Notes: generated by a model not told the origin, from the letters alone. A DNA stretch of 64,000 nucleotides from CAVRQM01 sp963732775 (GCA_963732775.1 CAVTAR010000001.1:124001-188000), one strand, 5' to 3'. Shown: positions 32,833-41,673, counted from the first letter of the stretch. Translations and numbers: made by a program.

Positions 32833-34256
32833 CCCAGCTTCACCATCACGTGCCGCGCGACGGTGTAGTCCTCCAGCGCGAGCGCGGACAGATCCTTGCC
32901 GTAGCCGGAGTATTTCAGGCCGCCATGCGGCATCTCGTTGACCAGCATGAAATGGCAGTTCACCCAGGTGCAGCCGTAGCGCAGCCGCGCCGCGGTCGCC
33001 ATCGCGCGTCCCACGTCCTTCGACCACACCGAGGAGGCGAGGCCGTAATCGGAATCGTTGGCCCAGCGCACCGCGTCCTCGACCTCGGTGAACCGGGTGA
33101 CGCTCACCACCGGCCCGAACACCTCGCGCCGCACGATCTCGTCGTCCTGGGTCGCGCCGGCCACTACCGTCGGCTGGAAGAAGAACCCGTCGCCGCCGGT
33201 CGCCCGCCCGCCGGCGGCGATGCTGACATGCGGCAGGGCGCCGGCGCGCTCGACGAAGCCGCCGACCCGCTCGAGCTGGCGCGCCGAGATCAGCGGCCCG
33301 AACTCGTTCTCGTCGTCGGCCGTCTCGGCATACTTCATCTGGTCGGCGGCGGCGCCCAGGTCGGCGACCAGCCGCTCATAGACGCTGCTGCCGGCATAGA
33401 CGCGGCACGGCGCGGTGCAGTCCTGCCCGGCATTGTAGAACGCGAAGTTGCGCAGTCCGTCGACCACCTCGGCGATGTCGGCGTCGTCGAACACGATCAC
33501 CGGCGCCTTGCCGCCCAGCTCCAGGTGCGTGCGCTTCAGCGTGGCCTGCGCGGCCGCGATCATCTTGCGCCCGGTGCCGACGTCGCCGGTGAGGCTGATC
33601 ATGTCGACGCGCGGATCGTCGACCAGCGCCTGGCCGACGGTCGGCCCGCGGCCGTGCACGACGTTGACCACGCCCGGCGGGAACAGCTCGGCGAAGACGG
33701 GGGCCAGATGCAGCAGGCTGAGCGGCGTCATCTCGGACGGCTTGATCACCACGCTGTTGCCGCCGGCCAGCGCCGGGGCGAGCTTCCAGGCGGCCATCAT
33801 CAGCGGGTAGTTCCACGGCGCGATCGATGCCACGACGCCGATCGCGTCGCGCCGCAGCATCGACGTGTGGCCCGGCATGTATTCGCCGGCGAGCGGACCG
33901 GTGCCGGTGCGGCAGGCGCCGGCGAAGAAGCGGAAGCAGTCGGCGATGGCCGGCATCTCGTCGCGCAGGAAGGCGTGGCGCGGCTTGCCGGTGTTGCGCG
34001 CCTCGAGGTCGGCCAGCGCGTCCGCCTGCGCCTCGATCCGGTCGGCGAGGCGCAGCAGGATGCCGGCGCGCTCGGCGGGCGCGGTGTGCGACCAGGCCTC
34101 GAACGCCGCCCGGGCGGCGCCGACCGCCTCGGCCACCTGTGCCGCGCTCGCCTCGGGGATGGTGGCGACGACGCGGCCGGCGCGCGGGTCGACCACGCCT
34201 TGCGCCTCGCCCTGGCCGGGCACGAGACGCCCGCCGATCAGCAGGTCCTGTTGCAT
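32829..34256 (-). CDS. patD: Gamma-aminobutyraldehyde dehydrogenase (PatD/YdcW-like)
   Basis: NAD+-dependent oxidation of 4-aminobutanal, a product of putrescine deamination, to GABA. The 475-aa product matches the E. coli YdcW pattern closely: DEMPAIADCFRFFAGA, HTSMLRRDAIGVVASIAPWNYPLMMAAWKLAPALAGG-type block, catalytic Glu246 (LELGGK), catalytic Cys280 (YNAGQDCTAPCR), EVFGPVVSVTRF and GCTWVNCHFMLVNEMPHGG. GGGAGG lies 5 bp before the ATG at 34256. First gene of the operon; the same five functions make up E. coli ydcSTUVW, though there the dehydrogenase is last. Confidence 0.92.
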   Translation of the reverse strand: MQQDLLIGGRLVPGQGEAQGVVDPRAGRVVATIPEASAAQVAEAVGAARAAFEAWSHTAPAERAGILLRLADRIEAQADALADLEARNTGKPRHAFLRDEMPAIADCFRFFAGACRTGTGPLAGEYMPGHTSMLRRDAIGVVASIAPWNYPLMMAAWKLAPALAGGNSVVIKPSEMTPLSLLHLAPVFAELFPPGVVNVVHGRGPTVGQALVDDPRVDMISLTGDVGTGRKMIAAAQATLKRTHLELGGKAPVIVFDDADIAEVVDGLRNFAFYNAGQDCTAPCRVYAGSSVYERLVADLGAAADQMKYAETADDENEFGPLISARQLERVGGFVERAGALPHVSIAAGGRATGGDGFFFQPTVVAGATQDDEIVRREVFGPVVSVTRFTEVEDAVRWANDSDYGLASSVWSKDVGRAMATAARLRYGCTWVNCHFMLVNEMPHGGLKYSGYGKDLSALALEDYTVARHVMVKLG

Positions 34257-34323
34257 CACGCCTCCCGCGCCATCGCGAATGGCAGCGTACCTGCCCGCAT
34301 GGGGGGCGTCCAGGGCGCGGACG

Positions 34324-34342
34324 CCATCGAATTTGTCGATGG
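34324..34342. promoter_or_regulatory. Perfect dyad CCATCGA-N5-TCGATGG, operator candidate
   Basis: A 19-bp perfect inverted repeat with an AT-rich centre (ATTTG). It lies in the 177-bp divergent region between patD (minus) and wrbA (plus). The size and position suit a dimeric repressor or activator, but no regulator gene is adjacent. Confidence 0.45.
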
Positions 34343-34433
34343 TGCCGTTCGAGCGATTCCGTCTGGCGGCGATGGTCTGGACCGACTAGCTGCCACCAGC
34401 GGCCAGTCCGGGCCGCGCTGATGGAGGTGTCCG

Positions 34434-35061
34434 ATGGCCGCCAACGTGCTGATCGCCTTCTACTCCCGCAATGGCTCGACGGAGGCGCTGGCGAACGCGC
34501 TGGCCGAGGGCGCGCGCGAGGACGGCGCCGAGGTGCGGCTTCGCCGGGCGCGCGAGTTCGTCGGCCCCGAGGTGATGGCCAAGGGCCAGGGCTGGACGGA
34601 GAACGCGGCGCGCATGAACGCCGCCTACGAGGCGCCGACCGAGGCGGACGCGGAATGGGCCGACGCCATCGCGTTCGGCTCGCCGACGCGGTTCGGCGCG
34701 GTGACGGCAGAGCTGAAGGCGTTCATCGACGGGCTGGGCGGGCTGTGGTTCCAGGGCAAGCTGGTGGGCAAGGCGGGGACCGCGTTCGGCGCCACCTCCA
34801 CCCCGCATGGCGGCGCAGAATTCGACGCTGCTGTCGCTGTACAACCCTATGGCGCATCTGGGCATGATCATCGTGCCACTGGGCTACGGCGATCCCATCA
34901 TGTTCCGCGCCGGCACGCCGTACGGCGCCCACGCGGCGGTGGACGGGCAGCACGTGACGAAGGTGGCGGATGACGACCTTGCCGTGGCGCGCTATCAGGG
35001 CCGGCGAGTGGCCCATGTCGCCGCCGCACTGAAGGCGGCGCGAATTACCGAAACAAAGTAA
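34434..35061 (+). pseudogene. wrbA: NAD(P)H:quinone oxidoreductase WrbA, single-base frameshift
   Basis: A flavodoxin-like two-electron quinone reductase. The first frame carries ANVLIAFYSRNGSTEALANA (FMN phosphate loop), AFGSPTRFGAVTAELKAFID and GTAFGATSTPHGG. The second frame resumes with NSTLLSLYNPMAHLGMII, GYGDPIMFRAGTPYGA and ends at 35061. The break is near 34814, where GGCGGCGCAGAAT has one base more than needed. The total of 628 nt is 3n+1, as expected for one inserted base, and would give about 208 aa. An AGG ribosome site precedes the ATG. Sequencing error is the simplest reading. Confidence 0.88.
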
Positions 35062-35072
35062 GGATCGACACG

Positions 35073-35492
35073 ATGCAAGGACTGGACCGGACGATCACCC
35101 CGTTGCTGGGGCGGCTGATGCTGGCGGCGATCTTTATCTGGGGTGGCCTGGGCAAGCTGCAGGCGCCCGATGCGGTGATGGGCTACATCCAGCACGTCAA
35201 CCTGCCGCAGCCGCAATACGCCTACTACGTCGCTGTCGCGGTGGAACTCGGCGGCGGGCTGCTGCTGGCGGTGGGGCTGCTGACGCGTCTGGTGGCGGTG
35301 ATCCTCGCGGTCTGGTGCCTGGTGACCGCCTATATCTTCCACTTCGACCCGAGCAGCGTCGAGCAGATGATCAACGCGTACAAGAACCTCGCGATGGCGG
35401 GCGGCCTCCTGTACGTGGCGGCGCACGGGGCCGGGCTCATCAGCGTGGACGCGACGTTCACGCATGGGCGGCGGCCGGCGGTGGCCGAGTAA
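35073..35492 (+). CDS. DoxX-family membrane protein
   Basis: A 139-aa protein with four hydrophobic helices: LLGRLMLAAIFIWGGLGKL, YYVAVAVELGGGLLLAVGLL, LVAVILAVWCLVTAYIFHF and a shorter NLAMAGGLLYVAAHGAG. The pattern R-x-x-L-(A)-x-I-F-I-x-x-G-x-x-K and the closing G-x-x-x-x-x-D match DoxX/DoxD-like quinone-linked proteins. It lies 11 bp after wrbA, and a link to quinone or thiol redox stress with WrbA is plausible. A four-hairpin repeat begins 3 bp after its stop. Confidence 0.85.
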   Translation: MQGLDRTITPLLGRLMLAAIFIWGGLGKLQAPDAVMGYIQHVNLPQPQYAYYVAVAVELGGGLLLAVGLLTRLVAVILAVWCLVTAYIFHFDPSSVEQMINAYKNLAMAGGLLYVAAHGAGLISVDATFTHGRRPAVAE

Positions 35493-35494
35493 GG

Positions 35495-35596
35495 CCAGGG
35501 GCTTTGCCCCTGGACCCCAGCAGAGGCTAGCCTCTGCACTCCCCTTCGCACGGGGTCTGGGCCGCCGGCCCCAGCGGGTCCAGGGCAGCGCCCTGG
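35495..35596. repeat. Composite intergenic repeat with four hairpins
   Basis: Arms: CCAGGGGC/GCCCCTGG (35495-35513, loop TTT); GCAGAGGC/GCCTCTGC (35520-35537, loop TA); CTGGGCC/GGCCCCAG with a bulge (about 35547-35564); CCAGGGC/GCCCTGG (35580-35596, loop AGC). The first and last stems share the CCAGGG core. It fills nearly the whole gap between doxX and the iolG-like gene and may be a non-autonomous repeat family of this lineage. Confidence 0.75.
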
Positions 35597-35618
35597 CCTC
35601 CCTTCCTTGGAGACGTCC

Positions 35619-36605
35619 ATGCTCAGCATCGCCGTCATCGGCGCCGGCCGGATCGGCCGCATCCATGCCCGCACCATCGCGGCGCATGGCGGTGCCCGCC
35701 TGTTCGGCATCGCCGACCCGCACGAACCGTCCGCGGCGGCGCTGGCCGAGGCGACCGGCAGCCGCCCGATCCCGCTCGATGCCGCGTTCGAGGCGGACGC
35801 GGTGCTGATCGGCTCGCCCACCACCACGCACGCCGACTACATCGAGCGCGCCGCACGGGCCGGGCGCGCGGTGTTCTGCGAAAAGCCGATCGACCTCGAC
35901 GCGGCGCGGGTGCGGGCGTGCCTTGCGGTGGTGGAGGCGGCGGGCACGGCGCTGATGGTGGGGTTCAACCGCCGCTTCGACCCCTCGTTCGCCACGGTGC
36001 GCCGGCGGCTCGCGTCGGGCGAGCTGGGGGACCTCGAACTGCTGACCATCATCAGCCGCGACCCCGCGCCGCCGCCGCCGGCCTATATCGCGGGCTCGGG
36101 CGGGCTGTTCCGCGACATGATGATCCACGACCTCGACCTCGCGCGCTTCCTGGTCGGCGAGGAGTTCACCGAGCTGTCCGCGGCGGCGTCATGCCTGGTG
36201 GATCCGGCGATCGGCGTGGCGGGGGATGTGGATACCGCGGTGGTGACGCTGAAGGCGCCGAGCGGGCGGCTGGTGCAGATCAGCAACTCGCGCCGCGCCG
36301 TCTACGGCTACGACCAGCGCATCGAGGCGCACTGCGCGCGCGGCCTGCTGCGGGCCGGCAACCAGCGCGCGACCACGGTGGAGGTGGCGACCGGCCGCGG
36401 CTTCACCACTGATCCCGCGCTGCCGTTCTTCCTGGAGCGCTACGCCGAGGCGTACCGGGCGGAGCTCGATGCGTTCGTCGACGCAGTGGTGTCGGGCACG
36501 CCGCCGTCGCCGAGCGGCGCGGACGGGCTGGCGGCGCTGGTGCTGGCGGACGCCGCGGAGGCGAGTGCGCGGGAGGGGCGGGTGATAAAGATTTTACAGG
36601 TCTGA
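35619..36605 (+). CDS. Gfo/Idh/MocA oxidoreductase, inositol 2-dehydrogenase-like
   Basis: A 328-aa NAD(P)-dependent oxidoreductase. Rossmann motif AVIGAGRIGRIHA at the N-terminus, then GSPTTTHADYIERA, CEKPIDLD (catalytic Lys in EKP), MVGFNRRFDPSF, and GGLFRDMMIHDLDLARFL with the Asp/His catalytic pair. These phrases fit IolG-type myo-inositol 2-dehydrogenases best, but scyllo-inositol or sugar dehydrogenases are possible. A GGAGA site supports the ATG at 35619. No other iol gene lies beside it apart from the TIM-barrel gene downstream. Confidence 0.85.
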   Translation: MLSIAVIGAGRIGRIHARTIAAHGGARLFGIADPHEPSAAALAEATGSRPIPLDAAFEADAVLIGSPTTTHADYIERAARAGRAVFCEKPIDLDAARVRACLAVVEAAGTALMVGFNRRFDPSFATVRRRLASGELGDLELLTIISRDPAPPPPAYIAGSGGLFRDMMIHDLDLARFLVGEEFTELSAAASCLVDPAIGVAGDVDTAVVTLKAPSGRLVQISNSRRAVYGYDQRIEAHCARGLLRAGNQRATTVEVATGRGFTTDPALPFFLERYAEAYRAELDAFVDAVVSGTPPSPSGADGLAALVLADAAEASAREGRVIKILQV

Positions 36606-36665
36606 GGACCGATTTGTCTGAAAACCTTGTTTGCGCAGAAAGCTGAGCGATTCTTCCCGCGACGG

Positions 36666-36694
36666 CGTCATGACCGGGCCAACCGGCCATGACG
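36666..36694. repeat. REP-like inverted repeat
   Basis: CGTCATGACCGG (36666-36677) pairs with CCGGCCATGACG (36683-36694) at 11 of 12 positions around a 5-nt loop (GCCAA). It lies after the iolG-like gene and before the promoter of the next unit, and may be a terminator or REP element. Confidence 0.6.
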
Positions 36695-36703
36695 GCGAAA
36701 GGG

Positions 36704-36732
36704 TTCACGCCCCGCCCGTCGCCCGCTAGCCT
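36704..36732 (+). promoter_or_regulatory. Candidate promoter of the isomerase/oxidoreductase/Opp-type transport unit
   Basis: TTCACG at 36704-36709, a 17-bp spacer, and TAGCCT at 36727-36732. It would give a 5' leader of about 35 bp before the GTG at 36775, which has a GGGGAGGG ribosome site. Confidence 0.45.
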
Positions 36733-36774
36733 TCCGCCAACGCCGCCAAGGCGAGCGCACCGGGGAGGGCCATC

Positions 36775-37818
36775 GTGCCGCAGAACACGTATCCGAAACT
36801 GCACAACGCCATGTGGCCCGGCCTCGTCGGCAAGGGTCCGGACTCCGAGCCCGCCATCGACCTCGACACCATGCTCGCGCTGACCGCCGCCGCCGAGGTG
36901 GACGGCCAGCGCTTCGAGGGCGTCGACATTTTCGCGGCGCTCCCGCACACCGACATCGACGCAACCGACGACGAACTGAAGGCGCTCGCCGACAAGGTGA
37001 GCGCCGCGAAGCTCGTGGTCGGCTCCATCGTCGCCCCGGTGTGGCCCCCGGTCGGCGGCGGCTCGGCCATGGGCAGTGCCGACGAGCGCGCGCGCTTCGT
37101 CGACAACGTGCGCAAGGCGTGCCGCATCGGCGGCCGGCTGCGCGACCTCGGCGTGCGCCCCTACGGCGTCATCCGCATCGATTCCGCGACCGGCGTCGAG
37201 GCGTACGAGGCCGACCCGGTCGCCAACCTCCGCCTGATCGCCGACACCTTCCGCGCGGCCTGCGACGTGGCCGAGGCGCACGGCGAGCGGCTCGCCGCCG
37301 AGGGCGAGATCTGCTGGGCCGCAATGCAGGGCTGGCGCTCCATGCTGCACCTGCTGGAGGCGGTGGACCGCCCGGCCACGCTCGGCTTCCAGGCCGACAT
37401 GGCGCACACGCTGCTGTATACGCTCGGCGTCAACGCGCCCGGCGAGCGGATCGTGCCCGACGACTTCCAATGGGAGCGCGACAAGCTCGATGCGGCGCTG
37501 CGCACCATGACGGACGCGCTGCGGCCGTGGACGATCGACTTCCACGTGGCGCAGAACGACGCGACCGTGAAGGGCTCCGGCAGTCACGACAAGACCGGGC
37601 GCCACTGCCTGCCGGACGATCCGGCGGGCAAGCTCGACATCGCGCACGATGCCGGCTTCTGGCTGCGGGGCGATGATGGCGAGCCAACGCGGGCACTCCG
37701 CCACATCTGCTGGGACGGCTGCATGTTCCCCAACGCGGTGATGCTGCGCCCGCAGACCTGGACCGACGTGCTTGCCGTCATGGTCGCCGTCCGCGACGCG
37801 CACGGGTGGACGCCATGA
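36775..37818 (+). CDS. Sugar phosphate isomerase/epimerase-like TIM-barrel protein
   Basis: A 347-aa protein that looks like the xylose-isomerase-type AP endonuclease-2 TIM barrel. Visible pieces are YPKLHNAMWPGLVGKG at the N-terminus, VVGSIVAPVWPPVGGGSAMG, a core strand LAAEGEICWAAM with its acidic residue, TLGFQADMAHTLLYTLG, and WTIDFHVAQNDATVKGSGSHDKTG. Metal-ligand Glu, Asp and His residues are plausible but not assignable. It starts with GTG and overlaps the downstream oxidoreductase by ATGA. Substrate unknown; a keto-sugar or inositol derivative is likely from context. Confidence 0.75.
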   Translation: MPQNTYPKLHNAMWPGLVGKGPDSEPAIDLDTMLALTAAAEVDGQRFEGVDIFAALPHTDIDATDDELKALADKVSAAKLVVGSIVAPVWPPVGGGSAMGSADERARFVDNVRKACRIGGRLRDLGVRPYGVIRIDSATGVEAYEADPVANLRLIADTFRAACDVAEAHGERLAAEGEICWAAMQGWRSMLHLLEAVDRPATLGFQADMAHTLLYTLGVNAPGERIVPDDFQWERDKLDAALRTMTDALRPWTIDFHVAQNDATVKGSGSHDKTGRHCLPDDPAGKLDIAHDAGFWLRGDDGEPTRALRHICWDGCMFPNAVMLRPQTWTDVLAVMVAVRDAHGWTP

Positions 37819-39008
37819 GCGCGGCGCGCGAGGTGCGGGTCGGCGTGGTCGGCTGCGGCTTCATGGGCCGCACCCACAGCAACGCCTTCCGCCAGGCGCC
37901 CGTGTTCTTTCCTCTGTCGCACCGGCCGGTGCTGCGCGCGGCGTGCGCGCGCAACGCCGAGAGCGTCACCGCCTTCGCGCGGCAATGGGGCTTCGACAGC
38001 GCCGAGACCGACTGGCGGCGACTGGTGGAGCGTGACGACATCGATCTGATCGACATTGCCACGCCGAACGACTCGCACGCCGAGATCGCCGTCGCCGCGG
38101 CGGACGCCGGCAAGATGGTCCTCTGCGAGAAGCCGCTCGGCCGCAGCGCCGCGGAAGCCGCGCGCATGGTGGAGGCAGTCGAGCGCGCCGGCGTCGCCAA
38201 CATGGTCTGGTACAACTACCGCCGCGTCCCCGCCGTGAGCCTCGCGCGCGAGATGGTCGAGGCGGGGTGGCTCGGCCGCGTGTTCCACTATCGCGCGAAG
38301 TTCCTCCAGGACTGGACCATCTCGGCCGAGCTGCCGCAGGGCGGCGCCGGGCTGTGGCGGCTCGATGCGAGCGTCGCCGGCAGCGGTGTCACCGGCGACC
38401 TGCTGGCGCACTGCATCGACACGGCGATGTGGCTCAACGGCGGCATCGCCGAGGTCTCCGCGATGACCGAGACCTTCATCAAGGAGCGCGTCCATGTCGC
38501 GACCGGCCAGCGGCAGGCGGTCGGCATCGACGACGCGAGCGCGTTCCTCGCGCGGTTCGACAACGGCTCGCTCGCGACCTTCGAGGCGACCCGGTACGCG
38601 CGCGGGCACAAGGCGCTCTACACGCTGGAGATCAACGGCGAGCACGGCTCGCTCGCGTGGGACCTGCACGACCTGCACCGCCTGTCGGTGTTCGATCACC
38701 GCGACGCGGGCCGCCTGCGCGGCTGGCGCTCGGTGCACGTCACCGACGCCGACCACCCCTACATGAAGCGCTGGTGGGTGCCGGGGCTGCAGATCGGCTA
38801 CGAGCACAGCTTCATCCACCAGGCGGCCGACTTCCTGGCCGGGCTCGAGAGCGGGCAGGCGGCGGCGCCCACCTTCCGCGACGGGCTCGCGACCGACCTG
38901 GTGACGGACGCGGTGCTGCGCTCGGCCGCCTCGCGGCGCTGGGAGGAGGTGGGCGAAGCTCCCGCCACCTCCGGCGCTTCCCAAGGCGCGTCAAATCCGG
39001 TTCAGTGA
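37815..39008 (+). CDS. Gfo/Idh/MocA family oxidoreductase
   Basis: A 397-aa NAD(P)-dependent dehydrogenase with Rossmann motif GVVGCGFMGRTHSNAF, then DLIDIATPNDSHAEIAV, LCEKPLGRSAAEA (catalytic Lys), MVWYNYRRVPAVSLAREM and GGAGLWRLDASVAGSGVTGDLLAHCID-type substrate loop. The last domain is a beta-sheet ending VTDADHPYMKRWWVPG. It is co-transcribed with the TIM-barrel gene and followed 28 bp later by an Opp/Dpp-type transporter, which suggests that the imported compound is a sugar or polyol oxidised by this enzyme. Confidence 0.87.
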   Translation: MSAAREVRVGVVGCGFMGRTHSNAFRQAPVFFPLSHRPVLRAACARNAESVTAFARQWGFDSAETDWRRLVERDDIDLIDIATPNDSHAEIAVAAADAGKMVLCEKPLGRSAAEAARMVEAVERAGVANMVWYNYRRVPAVSLAREMVEAGWLGRVFHYRAKFLQDWTISAELPQGGAGLWRLDASVAGSGVTGDLLAHCIDTAMWLNGGIAEVSAMTETFIKERVHVATGQRQAVGIDDASAFLARFDNGSLATFEATRYARGHKALYTLEINGEHGSLAWDLHDLHRLSVFDHRDAGRLRGWRSVHVTDADHPYMKRWWVPGLQIGYEHSFIHQAADFLAGLESGQAAAPTFRDGLATDLVTDAVLRSAASRRWEEVGEAPATSGASQGASNPVQ

Positions 39009-39036
39009 CGGCACGCTTTTGGGAGCAGCAGGTGCC

Positions 39037-40632
39037 ATGTCGAAATCCGGTCTGATCGCCGCCGCCGTCGCGGCCGGCCTGCTGGCGGCAGGCGGCCCGG
39101 CAGTGGCCAAGACGCTGGTGTTCTGCTCGGAAGGCTCGCCCGAAAACTTCAACCCGATGATCAACACCACCGGCACGACGTTCGACGCCAATCGCCCGGT
39201 CTACGACCGGCTGGTGGAGTTCAAGCCGGGTTCGACCGAGACGCGCCCGGGGCTCGCCGAAAAATGGGACGTGGCGCCCGACGGCAAGGCGTTCACCTTC
39301 CACCTGCGCCACGGCGTGAAGTGGCACGCCAACACCAACTTCAAGCCGACGCGAGACTTCAACGCCGACGACGTGCTGTTCAGCTTCGAGCGGCAGTGGA
39401 AGGACAGCAGCCCGTACCATAAGGTGTCCGGCGGCAGCTACGACTATTTCGGCGACATGGGGATGAGCGACATCCTCGACACGATCGAGCGCGTCGACGA
39501 CTTCACCGTCAAGTTCACGCTGAAGCAGCCGAACGCGCCGTTCATCGCCAACATGGCGATGGACTTCGCCGCCATCCAGTCCAAGGAATACGCCGACACG
39601 CTTACCAAGCTCGGCAAGCCCGAGCTGATCGACCAGCAGCCGATCGGCACCGGGCCGTTCGAGTTCGTGCAGTACCAGCAGGACGCGACCATCCGCTACA
39701 AGGCGTTCAAGGAGTACTGGGGGCCGAAGGCGAAGGTGGACAGCCTGGTGTTCGCAATCACCAAGGACCCGGCGGTGCGGCTGGCCAAGCTGCGCGCCGG
39801 CGAGTGCCAGATCGCCGACTACCCGAACCCGGCCGACCTGGGCTCGATCAAGTCGGACGCGAAGCTGCAGCTGCTGAGCCAGCCGGGGCTGAACATCGGC
39901 TACGTCGCGTTCAACACCACCAAGAAGCCGTTCGACGACGTGCGCGTGCGCATGGCGGTCAGCATGGCGATCGACAAGAAGGCGATCCTGGACGCGGTCT
40001 ACCAGGGCGCCGGCGAAGGCGCGCGCAACCTGATCCCGCCGACGCTGTGGAGCTGGGACAAGGACATCCCGGACGTCAAGTACGATCCGGAGGCCGCGAA
40101 GAAGATGCTCGCCGACGCCGGCTTCAAGGACGGCTTCGAGACCGATCTGTGGGCCATGCCGGTGCAGCGGCCGTACAACCCGAACGGGCGGCGGATGGCG
40201 GAACTGATCCAGGCGGACCTCGCGAAGGTCGGCGTGAAGGCCAGCATCGTCAGCTACGAGTGGGGCGAGTACCGCAAGCGGGCACAGCAGGGCGAACACC
40301 AGATGGCGGAACTCGGCTGGACCGGCGACAACGGCGACCCGGACAACTTCTTCGTGCCGCTGGCCGGCTGCGACGCGGCGCGGATCGGCGGCGGCAACGT
40401 GGCGAAATGGTGCGACCACGAGTTCGACGACGTCGTCAAGAAAGCTGCCACCATCAGCAACCAGGCCGAGCGCGCGGTGCTGTACAAGCAGGCGCAGGAG
40501 ATCATGCACAAGCAGCAGCCGTTCCTGTTCGTCGCGCACTCGGTGGTCTACATGCCGATGCTGAAGACGGTGAGCGGCTACAAGCAGGACCCGCTGGGCA
40601 GCCACGAGTTCGGCGGCGTGTCGCTGCAGTAG
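39037..40632 (+). CDS. Opp/Dpp-type ABC transporter substrate-binding protein (SBP_bac_5)
   Basis: A 531-aa periplasmic binding protein with signal peptide MSKSGLIAAAVAAGLLAAGGPAVA. It has TLVFCSEGSPENFNPM (DppA-like start), RPVYDRLVEFKPGSTETRPGLAEKW-type block, YHLRHGVKWHAN-type (here FHLRHGVKWH), NADDVLFSFERQW, IGTGPFEFVQY, and MAELGWTGDNGDPDNFF. Closest in style to dipeptide-binding DppA, but members of this family also bind oligosaccharides and glycosides. ATG at 39037 chosen for the signal peptide. Confidence 0.9.
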   Translation: MSKSGLIAAAVAAGLLAAGGPAVAKTLVFCSEGSPENFNPMINTTGTTFDANRPVYDRLVEFKPGSTETRPGLAEKWDVAPDGKAFTFHLRHGVKWHANTNFKPTRDFNADDVLFSFERQWKDSSPYHKVSGGSYDYFGDMGMSDILDTIERVDDFTVKFTLKQPNAPFIANMAMDFAAIQSKEYADTLTKLGKPELIDQQPIGTGPFEFVQYQQDATIRYKAFKEYWGPKAKVDSLVFAITKDPAVRLAKLRAGECQIADYPNPADLGSIKSDAKLQLLSQPGLNIGYVAFNTTKKPFDDVRVRMAVSMAIDKKAILDAVYQGAGEGARNLIPPTLWSWDKDIPDVKYDPEAAKKMLADAGFKDGFETDLWAMPVQRPYNPNGRRMAELIQADLAKVGVKASIVSYEWGEYRKRAQQGEHQMAELGWTGDNGDPDNFFVPLAGCDAARIGGGNVAKWCDHEFDDVVKKAATISNQAERAVLYKQAQEIMHKQQPFLFVAHSVVYMPMLKTVSGYKQDPLGSHEFGGVSLQ

Positions 40633-40668
40633 GCTGGCGCGTGCGGGGTCAGGCGCCGCGCGGCCACC

Positions 40669-41673
40669 GTGATCCGCTTCCTCCTCCGGCGCGTCGTGCT
40701 CGTCATCCCCACCTTCGTGGGGGTGACGCTGCTCGCCTTCCTGCTGATCCATCTGGTGCCGGGTGACCCGATCGAGGTGCGGTTCGGCGAACGCGGCATC
40801 TCGCCCGAGCGGCTCGCGGTGCTGCGCCACGAGGCCGGGCTCGATCAGCCGTTGTGGAAGCAGTTCGTCGCCTACGAGGGGCAGGTGGCGCAGGGCAACC
40901 TTGGCCGCTCGATCCTGACGCATGACAGCGTCTGGCACGAGTTCACCGTGCTGTTCCCGGCCACCGTGGAACTGTCGCTCTGTGCCATCCTGTTCGCGCT
41001 ACTGGTCGGGCTGCCGCTCGGCGTGCTTGCCGCGGTGCGGCGCGGCGGCGTGCTCGACTACGGGCTGATGAGCGTCTCGGTGGTCGGCGCCTCGATGCCG
41101 ATCTTCTGGCTCGGTCTGATGGCGATCCTGATCTTCTCGGTCGCCCTCGGCTGGACGCCGGTATCGGGGCGCATCAGCGACCAGTTCTTCGTCGAGCCCT
41201 GGACCGGGTTCATGCTGATCGACTCGTGGTTCAGCGACGATGCCGGCGCCGTCGCGTCGGCGGTGTCGCACCTGGTCCTGCCGGCCATCGTGCTCGGCAC
41301 CATCCCGCTCGCCACCATCGCGCGCATGACCCGCTCGGCGATGCTGGAGGTGCTGGGCGAGGACTACGTCCGCACCGCGCGCGCGAAGGGGCTCACCGGC
41401 TGGCGCGTCGTCGTCGTCCACGCGCTGCGCAACGCGCTGATCCCGGTGGTGACAGTGCTCGGCCTGCAGGTCGGCGCACTGCTCGGCGGCGCGATCCTGA
41501 CCGAGACGGTGTTCTCCTGGCCCGGCGTGGGGCACTGGTTGGTCGAGAGCATCCAGCGTCGCGACTACCCGGTGCTGCAGGGCGGCTCGCTGCTGGTGGC
41601 CACGGTCGCGATCTTGGTGAACCTGTTCGTCGATTTCACCTACGGCTTCCTCAACCCCAGGATCCGTCGCTGA
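40669..41673 (+). CDS. Opp/Dpp-type ABC transporter permease 1 (DppB-like)
   Basis: A 334-aa permease with six membrane helices. It begins with GTG: VIRFLLRRVVLVIPTFVGVT is the DppB start, and HLVPGDPIEVRFG follows. The cytoplasmic EAA loop is EDYVRTARAKGLTGWRVVVVHALRNALIP, and VFSWPGVGHWLVESIQRRDYPVLQGG near the C-terminus is typical. Its stop overlaps the next ATG. Confidence 0.93.
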   Translation: MIRFLLRRVVLVIPTFVGVTLLAFLLIHLVPGDPIEVRFGERGISPERLAVLRHEAGLDQPLWKQFVAYEGQVAQGNLGRSILTHDSVWHEFTVLFPATVELSLCAILFALLVGLPLGVLAAVRRGGVLDYGLMSVSVVGASMPIFWLGLMAILIFSVALGWTPVSGRISDQFFVEPWTGFMLIDSWFSDDAGAVASAVSHLVLPAIVLGTIPLATIARMTRSAMLEVLGEDYVRTARAKGLTGWRVVVVHALRNALIPVVTVLGLQVGALLGGAILTETVFSWPGVGHWLVESIQRRDYPVLQGGSLLVATVAILVNLFVDFTYGFLNPRIRR

